A stretch of 64,000 nucleotides of DNA from Microvirga alba (GTDB taxonomy: Bacteria; Pseudomonadota; Alphaproteobacteria; Rhizobiales; Beijerinckiaceae): positions 1-64,000 of the forward strand of contig NZ_JADQDO010000007.1 of NCBI RefSeq assembly GCF_015694465.1, given 5' to 3'. The first letter of the stretch is position 1. The number at the start of each line of letters is the position of its first letter. The notes beneath the pieces were generated by a model. It was not told the origin of the DNA and did not search any database. It worked only from the letters and a program-made list of their open reading frames with translations. The translations under genes were made by a program, and so were the position numbers. Below, piece after piece: positions 1 through 7,884 of the stretch.

Positions 1-23
1 CCCCGGCAGAGGCGCCGTAGCAC

Positions 24-62
24 CCTGTGACATTTCTAAATTGCAAAAACCTGAGACATTTC
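24..62. repeat. Two 13-bp direct repeats, possible IS-end remnant
   Basis: The 13-mer CCTGTGACATTTC at 24-36 recurs as CCTGAGACATTTC at 50-62, one mismatch apart and 26 bp between starts, with an A-rich stretch between. Closely spaced GACATTTC-type repeats are known at the ends of IS21/IS481-like elements, so this may be the edge of an element lying left of the window. No transposase is visible inside the window, so the assignment is weak. Confidence 0.35.
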
Positions 63-86
63 AAAGTGGTTGCAACACACGCAGCC

Positions 87-437
87 TCAAGCATGGCCGG
101 CCAGCATGACCAAGAGCCATGCAAGCCCGATCCAGGTGATGCCACCTAAGACAAGCATGGCTCCGGCTGAAATGCCTGCGGTCCGGTCCATCCAAAGCGC
201 GCTCATGATCTGGCTTGGCTGGTCCGCTGCGCTTGCAGCGATTCCCGTGGATGCGCTCGTGCCAGAGCTGGAACCCATGAACATGAGTGCCCCAAGAGCT
301 CCCATCCCAAGCCCGACGTAGCTTGCGGTATCAAGCAAGTCGGTTGCAGAGCTCTTTCCCAGGCACCAAACCGTCGCTGCGGTTACGACGAAGGCCAACA
401 CGTTCAGGACGACCAGCCCTTTAACAATGCTCTTCAT
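87..437 (-). CDS. Small hypothetical membrane protein
   Basis: This 116-residue protein is not one I recognise. It has three hydrophobic segments likely to span the membrane, at about residues 6-26, 38-56 and 90-112. A Ser/Ala/Thr-rich polar loop at about 56-75 separates the second and third. Translation probably starts at ATG 437, preceded by a purine-rich GAGGCGAGG some 10 nt upstream. It lies downstream of the formate dehydrogenase genes on the same strand, about 270 bp from fdsD, so cotranscription is possible but not shown. No catalytic motif is seen. Confidence 0.6.
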   Translation of the reverse strand: MKSIVKGLVVLNVLAFVVTAATVWCLGKSSATDLLDTASYVGLGMGALGALMFMGSSSGTSASTGIAASAADQPSQIMSALWMDRTAGISAGAMLVLGGITWIGLAWLLVMLAGHA

Positions 438-704
438 GTCTGTCAGGCCTCGCCTCTAACGACGACGAAGCGTAGGTCATCGGTCCGCTGGCTGCAACCA
501 CAGGTCCTTATCCCATAAACGGCCTTTTCCGCGGAGCTTCGCCTGGTATCGCTCGTTAGGGCCCAACCATGGCTTCAGATGCTTCGGCCACCGCGAAGCG
601 ATGCTCAAGGCCGCCCGACGACATCTCAAAACACAACATCGGGCGCGTCGACAACAGCGAGCGATGAGGCGGCATCTGTTTGTGGCACGAAGTGGAAGGA
701 CCGC

Positions 705-944
705 TCATGGCACTACCCCGCCAGCTGCGCCTTGCTTTGTCTGGAAACCTCGCAAAGCCCTGACTACGAGCGGATCCAACTCGCCGCCGCTTTTGTCCGC
801 ATAGATCACGATGGAATTCCGCATGTCCGGCGTCCAATAGGCCACCAGGTGGTCGCGGATGCCGACGATGGCTTCCTCTTCCGGGTATGACCGGAAGAAG
901 TCCGCGATCTGATTGGCCATGCGGATCAATTTCTCAGTGCCCAT
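705..944 (-). CDS. fdsD: NAD-dependent formate dehydrogenase delta subunit FdsD
   Basis: This is the small delta subunit that accompanies soluble NAD-dependent molybdenum or tungsten formate dehydrogenases. About 79 residues from ATG 944 match the usual length of the family, and the N-terminal stretch KLIRMANQIADFF is characteristic. GGAA lies about 9 nt before that ATG. The same frame is open upstream to GTG 1058, whose first bases overlap the fdsA stop as GTGA. That longer form would add 38 residues unlike the family, so I prefer 944. It is the last gene of the fds operon. The fdhD/fdsC sulfurtransferase gene often found before fdsD is absent here. Confidence 0.85.
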   Translation of the reverse strand: MGTEKLIRMANQIADFFRSYPEEEAIVGIRDHLVAYWTPDMRNSIVIYADKSGGELDPLVVRALRGFQTKQGAAGGVVP

Positions 945-1054
945 GCGACGATTTCCAGTCTGCGGATCCTTTCGGTTGGGCAGAACCACCGGCAAACGCA
1001 TAGATCGGAACTCCAGGCCGAACCGGCCGCCGCGCAGGAGTAACGCTCTTGCTC

Positions 1055-3898
1055 TCACTTCGCGGCATCAAGGCCAGCTCCTATTCGCCTGAGGGATTGG
1101 TCTTCCGCCAAAAATCTCTCCTGCCAGTCGGAAGGATGGTTCGTCCGTCGCACCTGAACCGCCGTCACCTTGTATTCGGGGCAGTTTGTCGCCCAGTCGG
1201 AATAGTCCGTCGTGACCACGTTCGCGCCGGTCTTGGCGTGATGGAAGGTCGTGTAGACCACACCGGGTTGCATGCGCTCACTGATGATGGCGCGAAGCGT
1301 AATCGCGCCCGAACGGCTCTCCAGAGTGACCAGGTCTCCATCGCGGATACCCCGGCTCTCTGCGTCGAACGGATGGATCTCGAGGATATCCTCCTCATGC
1401 CAAAGGCTGTTCTGCGTGCGCCGTGTCTGAACTCCGACATTGTACTGGGTGAGGATGCGGCCCGTCGTAAGGATCAGAGGGAAGCGTGGACCGGTGCGCT
1501 CCTGGGTGGGCACGAACTCGGTGAGCATGAATCGGCCCTTGCCCCGTACGAAATGGTCCACATGCATCACCGGCGTGCCTGTAGGCGCTGCTTCATTGCA
1601 AGGCCATTGGACCGAGCCGAGCGCATCCAGCTTCGCGTAGGAAACACCGGCGAAGGTCGGCGTGAGGCGGGCGATTTCGGCCATGATCTCACTGGGATGG
1701 GAATAGTTCATCGAGAAACCAAGAGCGTTCGAGAGAGCTATGGTCACCTCCCAGTCGGCCCTGCCCGCAAGCGGTGGCATCACCTTCCGTACGCGGTTGA
1801 TGCGCCGCTCGGCATTGGTGAAGGTGCCATCCTTCTCAAGGAAGGAGGAGCCCGGTAGAAACACATGGGCGTATTTGGCGGTCTCGTTCAGGAAGATGTC
1901 CTGAATCACGACGCATTCCATGGCCTTCAGGCCGGCGATCACATGCTGGGTGTCGGGATCGGATTGGGCGATATCTTCGCCCTGGATGTAGAGCCCTTTG
2001 AAGGTCCCCTCGCAAGCCTCATCCAACATGTTCGGAATGCGAAGCCCCGGTTCCTTCTGCAACGGCACGCCCCAGAAAGCCTCGAACATCTGTCGCGTCG
2101 CTTCGTCGGATACGTGCCGGTAGCCGGAGAATTCGTGCGGAAACGAGCCCATGTCGCAGGAACCCTGCACATTGTTCTGGCCCCGCAAAGGATTAATGCC
2201 GACTCCGGCGCGGCCGATATTGCCGGTGGCCATGGCAAGATTGGCCATGCCCATGACCATGGTCGAGCCCTGGCTGTGCTCCGTGACGCCAAGGCCGTAA
2301 TAGATTGCCGCATTGCCGCCGGTGGCGTAAAGGCGCGCAGCACCCCGCACATCCGCAGCCGGAACTCCGATCAGCTCCTCCACGGCTTCGGGAGAGTGGC
2401 GCTCATCAGCGATGAAACGGGCCCAGGACTCGAAGTCGTTCAGGTCGCAACGCTCGCGCACATAGTCTTGGTTGACCAGGCCCTCGGTCACGACGACATG
2501 TGCGATGGCATTGATGAACGCGACATTCATTCCGGGTTTCAGAGGCAGATAATAGTCCGCCTTGACATGAGGCGACTTCACCAGGTCGATGCGACGCGGA
2601 TCGGCCACGATGAGCCGCGCTCCCTCCCGCAGGCGCTTTTTCATGCGCGACGCGAAAACCGGGTGCCCGTCGGTGGGGTTCGCCCCAATAACGACAATGA
2701 CATCCGCATGCGCCACGGAGGCGAAATCCTGCGTGCCTGCCGATGTTCCAAGGGTCGCCTTCAGGCCGTAGCCTGTCGGCGAGTGGCAGACGCGGGCGAC
2801 GGTATCGACATTGTTGTTGCCGAAACCTGCCCGCACCAGCTTCTGAACCAGGAACGTCTCCTCGTTCGTGCAGCGGGACGAGGTGATGCCACCGACGGAG
2901 TCGCGGCCGTATCGCGCCTGAATGCGCTTGAACTCACTGGCGGCACGGCCGATCGCCTCCTCCCAGGAAACCTCGCGCCACGGATCGGTGATCTTCTCCC
3001 TGATCATCGGCTTGATAATGCGGTCTTTGTGCGTGGCGTAACCCCAGGCAAAGCGGCCTTTGACGCAGGAATGGCCCTCATTCGCCTTCGCGTCCTTGTA
3101 GGGCACCATGCGTACGACCGTATTGCCCTTCATCTCCGCCTTGAACGTGCAGCCGACGCCGCAATAGGCGCAGGTTGTAAGGACCGAGTGTTCCGGTTGG
3201 CCCAGGGCGATGATCTTGTTTTCGTTCAGCGTCGCGGTCGGACAAGCTTGAACGCAAGCCCCGCAGGAGACGCATTCGGAGTTAAAGAAATCCAGGCCGC
3301 CTGTCGACACGCGGGAGGCGAAGCCCCTCCCCTGGATCGTCAGGGCGAAGGTGCCCTGCACCTCCTCGCACGCCCGCACGCACCGCGAACAGACGATGCA
3401 TTTGGAATCCTCGAAAGTGAAGTACGGGTTAGAAGTGTCGTTAGGTGCAGAAAGATGGCTTTCGCCCTCATATCCATAGCGGACCTCCCGAAGACCGACA
3501 TCGCCCGCCATGTCTTGCAGTTCGCAGTCGCCGTTGGCGGAACAGGTCAGACAATCGAGCGGATGGTCGGAGATGTAGAGCTCCATGACACCGCGTCGTA
3601 GATCAGCAAGCCGATCACTCTGCGTATGAACCACCATGCCGGCCTCGACTGGCGTGGTGCAGGAGGCGGGAGTTCCGCGTCGCCCCTCAATTTCGACGAG
3701 ACAGAGACGGCATGAGCCGAAAGCCTCCAGGGAGTCGCTCGCGCAAAGCTTGGGGATCTTCGTGCCCAGCATCATGGCCGCCGCCATGACGGACGTGCCG
3801 GCGGGCACGCTCACCGACTGGCCGTCGATCGTCAGAGCGACCCTTTGATCGGTTATCGGAATAGGCGTGCCGTAGTCGATTTCCTCGATCAGGGCCAT
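1055..3898 (-). CDS. fdsA: NAD-dependent formate dehydrogenase alpha subunit FdsA
   Basis: This catalytic subunit oxidises formate to CO2 at a bis-MGD metal centre and passes electrons through Fe-S clusters to FdsB. Counting from the upstream GTG 3913, it shows a NuoG-like 2Fe-2S domain (C57, C68, C71, C85), a His-ligated cluster (H117, C121, C124, C130), and two 4Fe-4S sites (C172/175/178/182 and C214/217/220/224). The molybdopterin domain begins with a cluster at C248/251/255/283. The metal ligand is cysteine (C376, followed by H377), not selenocysteine. I prefer ATG 3898, with GAGG 9 nt upstream, over GTG 3913, which overlaps the fdsB stop as GTGA. Its order after fdsG and fdsB is standard. 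Confidence 0.96.
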   Translation of the reverse strand: MALIEEIDYGTPIPITDQRVALTIDGQSVSVPAGTSVMAAAMMLGTKIPKLCASDSLEAFGSCRLCLVEIEGRRGTPASCTTPVEAGMVVHTQSDRLADLRRGVMELYISDHPLDCLTCSANGDCELQDMAGDVGLREVRYGYEGESHLSAPNDTSNPYFTFEDSKCIVCSRCVRACEEVQGTFALTIQGRGFASRVSTGGLDFFNSECVSCGACVQACPTATLNENKIIALGQPEHSVLTTCAYCGVGCTFKAEMKGNTVVRMVPYKDAKANEGHSCVKGRFAWGYATHKDRIIKPMIREKITDPWREVSWEEAIGRAASEFKRIQARYGRDSVGGITSSRCTNEETFLVQKLVRAGFGNNNVDTVARVCHSPTGYGLKATLGTSAGTQDFASVAHADVIVVIGANPTDGHPVFASRMKKRLREGARLIVADPRRIDLVKSPHVKADYYLPLKPGMNVAFINAIAHVVVTEGLVNQDYVRERCDLNDFESWARFIADERHSPEAVEELIGVPAADVRGAARLYATGGNAAIYYGLGVTEHSQGSTMVMGMANLAMATGNIGRAGVGINPLRGQNNVQGSCDMGSFPHEFSGYRHVSDEATRQMFEAFWGVPLQKEPGLRIPNMLDEACEGTFKGLYIQGEDIAQSDPDTQHVIAGLKAMECVVIQDIFLNETAKYAHVFLPGSSFLEKDGTFTNAERRINRVRKVMPPLAGRADWEVTIALSNALGFSMNYSHPSEIMAEIARLTPTFAGVSYAKLDALGSVQWPCNEAAPTGTPVMHVDHFVRGKGRFMLTEFVPTQERTGPRFPLILTTGRILTQYNVGVQTRRTQNSLWHEEDILEIHPFDAESRGIRDGDLVTLESRSGAITLRAIISERMQPGVVYTTFHHAKTGANVVTTDYSDWATNCPEYKVTAVQVRRTNHPSDWQERFLAEDQSLRRIGAGLDAAK

Positions 3899-3909
3899 TG
3901 TCGCGCGCC

Positions 3910-5466
3910 TCACTCGGCTGCCGCGGGAAGTTGCGGCGCTTTGTCGAAATCGTCAGGGAAATGGGTCAGTGCACTCTGCACCGGCACCGGCGTCAGGCCG
4001 CCCATGGCGCAGAGCGAAGCATCGGTCATGAGGCGGCAGAGATCATCGAGGAGCGCGAAGTTCTTCTCCCGCTCCAGCCCGGCAATGATCCGGTCCACGA
4101 CCTCAGCGCCCCGTACCGCGCCGATGCGACAGGGTGTACATTTTCCGCAGCTCTCCGCCGCGCAGAATTCAAAGGCGACGCGGGCCTGCTGTGCCATGTC
4201 CACGCTGTCGTCGAAGACGACAACGCCGCCATGCCCGAGAAGCCCCTCTGCCGCAGCCAGAGCCTCGTAGTCCAAAGGAAGATCCAGCATGTGTTCAGGG
4301 AAATAGGCCCCAAGCGGGCCGCCGACCTGAACCGCTCGAAGGGGCCTTCCGGTCGCTGTACCGCCGCCGAATTCCTCCACGATCGTGCGCAACGTCGCGC
4401 CGAACGCCAGTTCGATCAGGCCGCCGCGTTTCACATTCCCGGCCAATTGGACCGGCAACGTGCCGCGCGATTGCCCCATGCCAAAATCCGCATAGGCCTT
4501 GGCGCCGTGGACCATGATCCAAGGCGCGGTCGCCAACGAGAGAACGTTGTTGACGACAGTCGGTTTTCCGAACAATCCCTTCAGCGCAGGTAAGGGTGGC
4601 TTCGCTCTTACCATGCCGCGTTTCCCCTCAAGGCTGTCCAAGAGGGCGGTCTCCTCGCCGCAGATGTAGGCACCCGCCCCCAAGCGCGTTTCCAGCGTGA
4701 ACGCGCGCCCCGAGCCCAGCACGGACGGTCCGAGATAACCCTCCTTGGTGGCGATCTCGATAGCGCGGGTCAGGGTGCGATAGGCGTGGGGATATTCCGA
4801 GCGGATATAGATGAAGCCCTTCGTGGCCCCCACGGCGAGCCCGGCGATGGTCATGCCTTCGATCAATGAGAACGGATCGCCTTCCATGAGCATGCGATCC
4901 GCAAAGGTTCCGCTGTCGCCTTCATCCGCGTTGCAGACCACGTATTTCTGTTCGGCGTTTGCCTTGAGGACGGTGTCCCACTTGATCCCGGTGGGAAACC
5001 CTGCGCCACCGCGCCCGCGCAAGCCCGAGCGCCTTATTTCATCGACAATCGCGGATGGCGCCAGCAAGAGCGCACGAGCCAATCCCTCATATCCACTGTG
5101 GGAACGATAATCCTCAATCGAAAGCGGATCGATGAGACCGCATCGCGCGAAGGTCAGGCGCGTTTGGCTCGCCAGGTAAGGATGTTCTTCGAGGTGGCCA
5201 ATGCGGCATTCATGCGCTCCGCCCTTCAGGAAGTCGGCCTCGAAGAGGCTGACGATATCCGACACATCGAGCGGCCCGTAGGCGATGCGCCCCTCCGGGG
5301 TCTCCACTTCGACAAGAGGCTCGAGCCAGAATAGCCCGCGGGAGCCTGTCGAGACCAGATCCAATGCCACGTTGCGCCGCGCCGCCTCTTCGACGATCTC
5401 GCGTGCGATGCGAGACGCACCGAGCGCAAGCGATGCAGCATCGCGTGAGAGGAAGACCTTGCTCAT
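3910..5466 (-). CDS. fdsB: NAD-dependent formate dehydrogenase beta subunit FdsB
   Basis: This is the diaphorase subunit that hands electrons from FdsA to NAD+. It has 518 residues: an N-terminal region of about 100 residues, then a NuoF-like module. The NAD-binding glycine-rich motif GRGGAGFPTG is at about 151-160, and the FMN-site motif GAYICGEETAL at about 265-275. The 4Fe-4S ligands are C440, C443, C446 and C486. The start overlaps the stop of fdsG by 4 nt and the end overlaps the longest fdsA frame by 4 nt, so translation of the operon is probably coupled. Length and motif order are normal for the family. Confidence 0.96.
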   Translation of the reverse strand: MSKVFLSRDAASLALGASRIAREIVEEAARRNVALDLVSTGSRGLFWLEPLVEVETPEGRIAYGPLDVSDIVSLFEADFLKGGAHECRIGHLEEHPYLASQTRLTFARCGLIDPLSIEDYRSHSGYEGLARALLLAPSAIVDEIRRSGLRGRGGAGFPTGIKWDTVLKANAEQKYVVCNADEGDSGTFADRMLMEGDPFSLIEGMTIAGLAVGATKGFIYIRSEYPHAYRTLTRAIEIATKEGYLGPSVLGSGRAFTLETRLGAGAYICGEETALLDSLEGKRGMVRAKPPLPALKGLFGKPTVVNNVLSLATAPWIMVHGAKAYADFGMGQSRGTLPVQLAGNVKRGGLIELAFGATLRTIVEEFGGGTATGRPLRAVQVGGPLGAYFPEHMLDLPLDYEALAAAEGLLGHGGVVVFDDSVDMAQQARVAFEFCAAESCGKCTPCRIGAVRGAEVVDRIIAGLEREKNFALLDDLCRLMTDASLCAMGGLTPVPVQSALTHFPDDFDKAPQLPAAAE

Positions 5467-5939
5467 GTTTCCCGCGCCTCTCGCGCCAACGCGTCAAGCT
5501 TATCCGGGGTGAGCCGTCCCAGCGGTTCGCCATCATACATGGCCGAGGGAGCGCAGGCGCATAGGCCGAGGCAGTAGACGCTTTCAATTGTGAGCGCCCG
5601 ATCCGCCGTCGTTTCCCCCCAGGAAATGCCGAGACGGGAGAGGAAATCGCGCGCCATGCGGGGGCCTCCCATGGATTGGCACGCCTCTGCCCGACAGAGC
5701 TTCAAGATATGCCTGCCGGCAGGTTCGCGACGAAAATCGTGATAGAATGTCACGATCCCATGGACCTCGGCGCGGGAGATATTGAGCGCCGATGCAACAA
5801 GCGGCACCGCCTCCTCGGGGATGTATCCGAACTCTTCCTGAAGGGCGTGGAGGATCGGCAGCGCGGCACCCTCTAGCGATACATGCGCTACGATGATCTC
5901 ACTCGCACGAGACTCGTCCCATGGAACAAGTATGGGCAT
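5463..5939 (-). CDS. fdsG: NAD-dependent formate dehydrogenase gamma subunit FdsG
   Basis: This NuoE-like subunit carries one 2Fe-2S cluster and works with FdsB in electron transfer to NAD+. From ATG 5939 it is 158 residues, normal for FdsG, with cluster ligands C82, C87, C123 and C127. The start is decided by a strong purine tract, AGGGGAGAAG, directly before that ATG. An in-frame ATG at 6023 is less likely, because it would lie inside the proposed promoter and add 28 residues foreign to the family. It is the first gene of the fds operon and overlaps fdsB by 4 nt. Confidence 0.94.
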   Translation of the reverse strand: MPILVPWDESRASEIIVAHVSLEGAALPILHALQEEFGYIPEEAVPLVASALNISRAEVHGIVTFYHDFRREPAGRHILKLCRAEACQSMGGPRMARDFLSRLGISWGETTADRALTIESVYCLGLCACAPSAMYDGEPLGRLTPDKLDALAREARET

Positions 5940-5998
5940 CTTCTCCCCTAGAATGCCTCTAGTCGAAACAGGCCGCTGAATTTGACCACCATGCAATA

Positions 5999-6027
5999 TA
6001 GCTATTTCGTGTGCGGTGACCAATCAA
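5999..6027 (-). promoter_or_regulatory. Candidate promoter of the fds operon
   Basis: Read on the minus strand, TTGATT (6022-6027) and TAGCTA (5999-6004) are 17 bp apart and resemble a sigma70-type promoter about 60 bp before fdsG. The longer fdsG frame would start within this element, which supports the shorter gene start. This comes from inspection only. Confidence 0.35.
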
Positions 6028-6040
6028 GCGGTTGCCGCGC

Positions 6041-6075
6041 ATCAAACCGGCGTAAGCGTCGCCGATGCGTTTGAT
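6041..6075. promoter_or_regulatory. Inverted repeat ATCAAAC-N21-GTTTGAT upstream of fds promoter
   Basis: ATCAAAC at 6041-6047 and its complement GTTTGAT at 6069-6075 flank 21 bp just upstream of the candidate fds promoter. The dyad could bind a regulator of formate oxidation, but it also lies directly behind the fadD stop codon. No regulator gene is adjacent. Confidence 0.3.
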
Positions 6076-6080
6076 CGTAC

Positions 6081-7829
6081 TTATTGAAGCGCTCGGCGAA
6101 GAACCTTTCCGACCGGAGTCTTCGGCAACTCGGTTCGAAATTCCACGTGTTTCGGAACCTTGTAAGGCGTGAGGTGCTTACGGCAGTGTTCTATCAGCGT
6201 CTCGGCGGTCAGATTGGGATCGCGCTTCACGACGACGATCTTGACCGCCTCCCCGGTATTCGGATCCGGGATCCCCACAGCGCCCACTTCCAGCACTCCC
6301 GGATGGAGCATCACCACCCCTTCCAGCTCGTTCGGAAACACCTTGAAGCCCGAGACGACGATCATGTCCTTCTTGCGGTCAACGATGCGGACGAAGCCTT
6401 GCTGGTCCACCGTTGCAATATCGCCAGTGCGTAGAAAACCATCGGCCATGATCACCTTCGCGGTTTCATCAGGGCGGTTCCAATAGCCCTTCATCACTTG
6501 CGGACCGCGCACGCATAGTTCTCCGGCTTCGCCCATCGACAGATCGTGGCCATCGTCGTCTCGGATGGCGATCTCCGTCGATGGGACGGGAAGCCCAACT
6601 GAGCCGTTATAATCTACGAGGTCGAGCGGGTTGATGGTTACGGCGGGAGAGGTTTCCGTCAGGCCGTAAGCCTCGATCAACGGCTTGCCGGTCGCCTCCT
6701 TCCATCTCTCGGCGACAGCACGCTGCACCGCCATCCCCCCTGCCAGGCAGAATTCGAGATGAGAAAAGTCCATCTTGGCGAAATCCGGATGGTTGAGAAG
6801 CGCGCCGAAAAGAGTGTTCACCCCTGTGATGACCGTGAACTGATGCTTCCGAAGTTCCTGAACAAGACCCGGAACATCCCGCGGGTTTGCGATCAGGACG
6901 TTGCGGGCGCCTATTTTGAAAAAGACAAGGCAATTCGCGGTCAGCGCGAAGACGTGGTAGAGCGGCAATGCGGTGACGATGGTTTCCTCTCCTTCCTGCA
7001 GGAAGGATTTGAGCCATGCGTAGGCCTGCTGAACATTGGCGATGAGGTTGCGATGGGTGAGCATCGCGCCTTTTGGAACGCCCGTCGTGCCACCCGTATA
7101 TTGGAGGAAAGCAACGTCCTCCGGGCCGAGCTTCGCCGGGCTCCAGGGCGCGCCGGCTCCCTTTTTTAACGCGGTCCGCAACGGAACGGCATTGGGAATA
7201 CTCCAGGTGGGCACCATCCTCTTCACGTACTTCACCATGAAATTGACGATATGCCCTCTCGGGAAATGTAGCAGGTCTCCGATCTGAGTCGTGATGACGT
7301 GCCGGACCTGTGTCTTGCCGACTACCTGTTCGAGAACATGAGCGAAGTTCTCGACGATCACGATGGCCTCCGCGCCTGAATCTTTGAGCTGATGCTCCAG
7401 CTCTCTCGGGCTGTAGAGAGGGTTGCAATTCACCACCGTGTAGCCTGCCCGCAGCGCCCCGAACATGGCGACTGGATATTGCAGGAGGTTCGGCATCATG
7501 AGGGCCACACGAGCTCCCGGATCGAGCCTCGCAACGTTTTGCAAATAGGCACCGAACTGGCGCGAGAGCCGCTCGAGTTCCGTGTAGGTGATCTCCGTCC
7601 CAAAGCTGACATAGGCTGGAAGCGGCCCGAATTTCCGGATGCTGATGTCGAAGAGTTCACCAAGCGAACGGTATTCTTCCAAATCGATCTCGGCGGGGAT
7701 TCCTGGTGGGTATCTCTTCAGCCAAATCCTCTCCATGCCCTGGGCCGCACGAGGACCCTCCCCGGCACCTATGGTTTGCTGCCTTGGCTCGGCAGCCGCA
7801 TCATGACCTGTTGTTTCCGCCATCGTCAT
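6081..7829 (-). CDS. fadD: Long-chain acyl-CoA ligase (FadD type)
   Basis: This enzyme activates long-chain fatty acids to acyl-CoA with ATP through an acyl-adenylate. From ATG 7829 it is 582 residues. The AMP-binding P-loop YTGGTTGVPKG lies at about 244-254, and the C-terminal part contains GLTETSP and the TGD and KD elements of the ANL superfamily. The AGGGAGG sequence just upstream supports a start at ATG 7829 or at ATG 7823. The frame is open further upstream to 7997, but that region is Arg-rich and overlaps the upstream gene, so I reject it. The gene follows the fatty acyl-CoA reductase by about 55 bp on the same strand, suggesting one transcript that makes acyl-CoA for reduction or esterification. 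Confidence 0.92.
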   Translation of the reverse strand: MTMAETTGHDAAAEPRQQTIGAGEGPRAAQGMERIWLKRYPPGIPAEIDLEEYRSLGELFDISIRKFGPLPAYVSFGTEITYTELERLSRQFGAYLQNVARLDPGARVALMMPNLLQYPVAMFGALRAGYTVVNCNPLYSPRELEHQLKDSGAEAIVIVENFAHVLEQVVGKTQVRHVITTQIGDLLHFPRGHIVNFMVKYVKRMVPTWSIPNAVPLRTALKKGAGAPWSPAKLGPEDVAFLQYTGGTTGVPKGAMLTHRNLIANVQQAYAWLKSFLQEGEETIVTALPLYHVFALTANCLVFFKIGARNVLIANPRDVPGLVQELRKHQFTVITGVNTLFGALLNHPDFAKMDFSHLEFCLAGGMAVQRAVAERWKEATGKPLIEAYGLTETSPAVTINPLDLVDYNGSVGLPVPSTEIAIRDDDGHDLSMGEAGELCVRGPQVMKGYWNRPDETAKVIMADGFLRTGDIATVDQQGFVRIVDRKKDMIVVSGFKVFPNELEGVVMLHPGVLEVGAVGIPDPNTGEAVKIVVVKRDPNLTAETLIEHCRKHLTPYKVPKHVEFRTELPKTPVGKVLRRALQ

Positions 7830-7884
7830 TATCCTCCCTGCTGCGCTCTCCCTGCTCTCTCCAGATGATCTTCCAGCCGGCCCC

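Noticed and set aside
1865..3601. A 578-codon open frame on the plus strand opposite fdsA
   Set aside because: It mirrors the codon periodicity of a well-conserved gene, has no recognisable domain or ribosome-binding site, and is of the kind expected opposite GC-rich genes.
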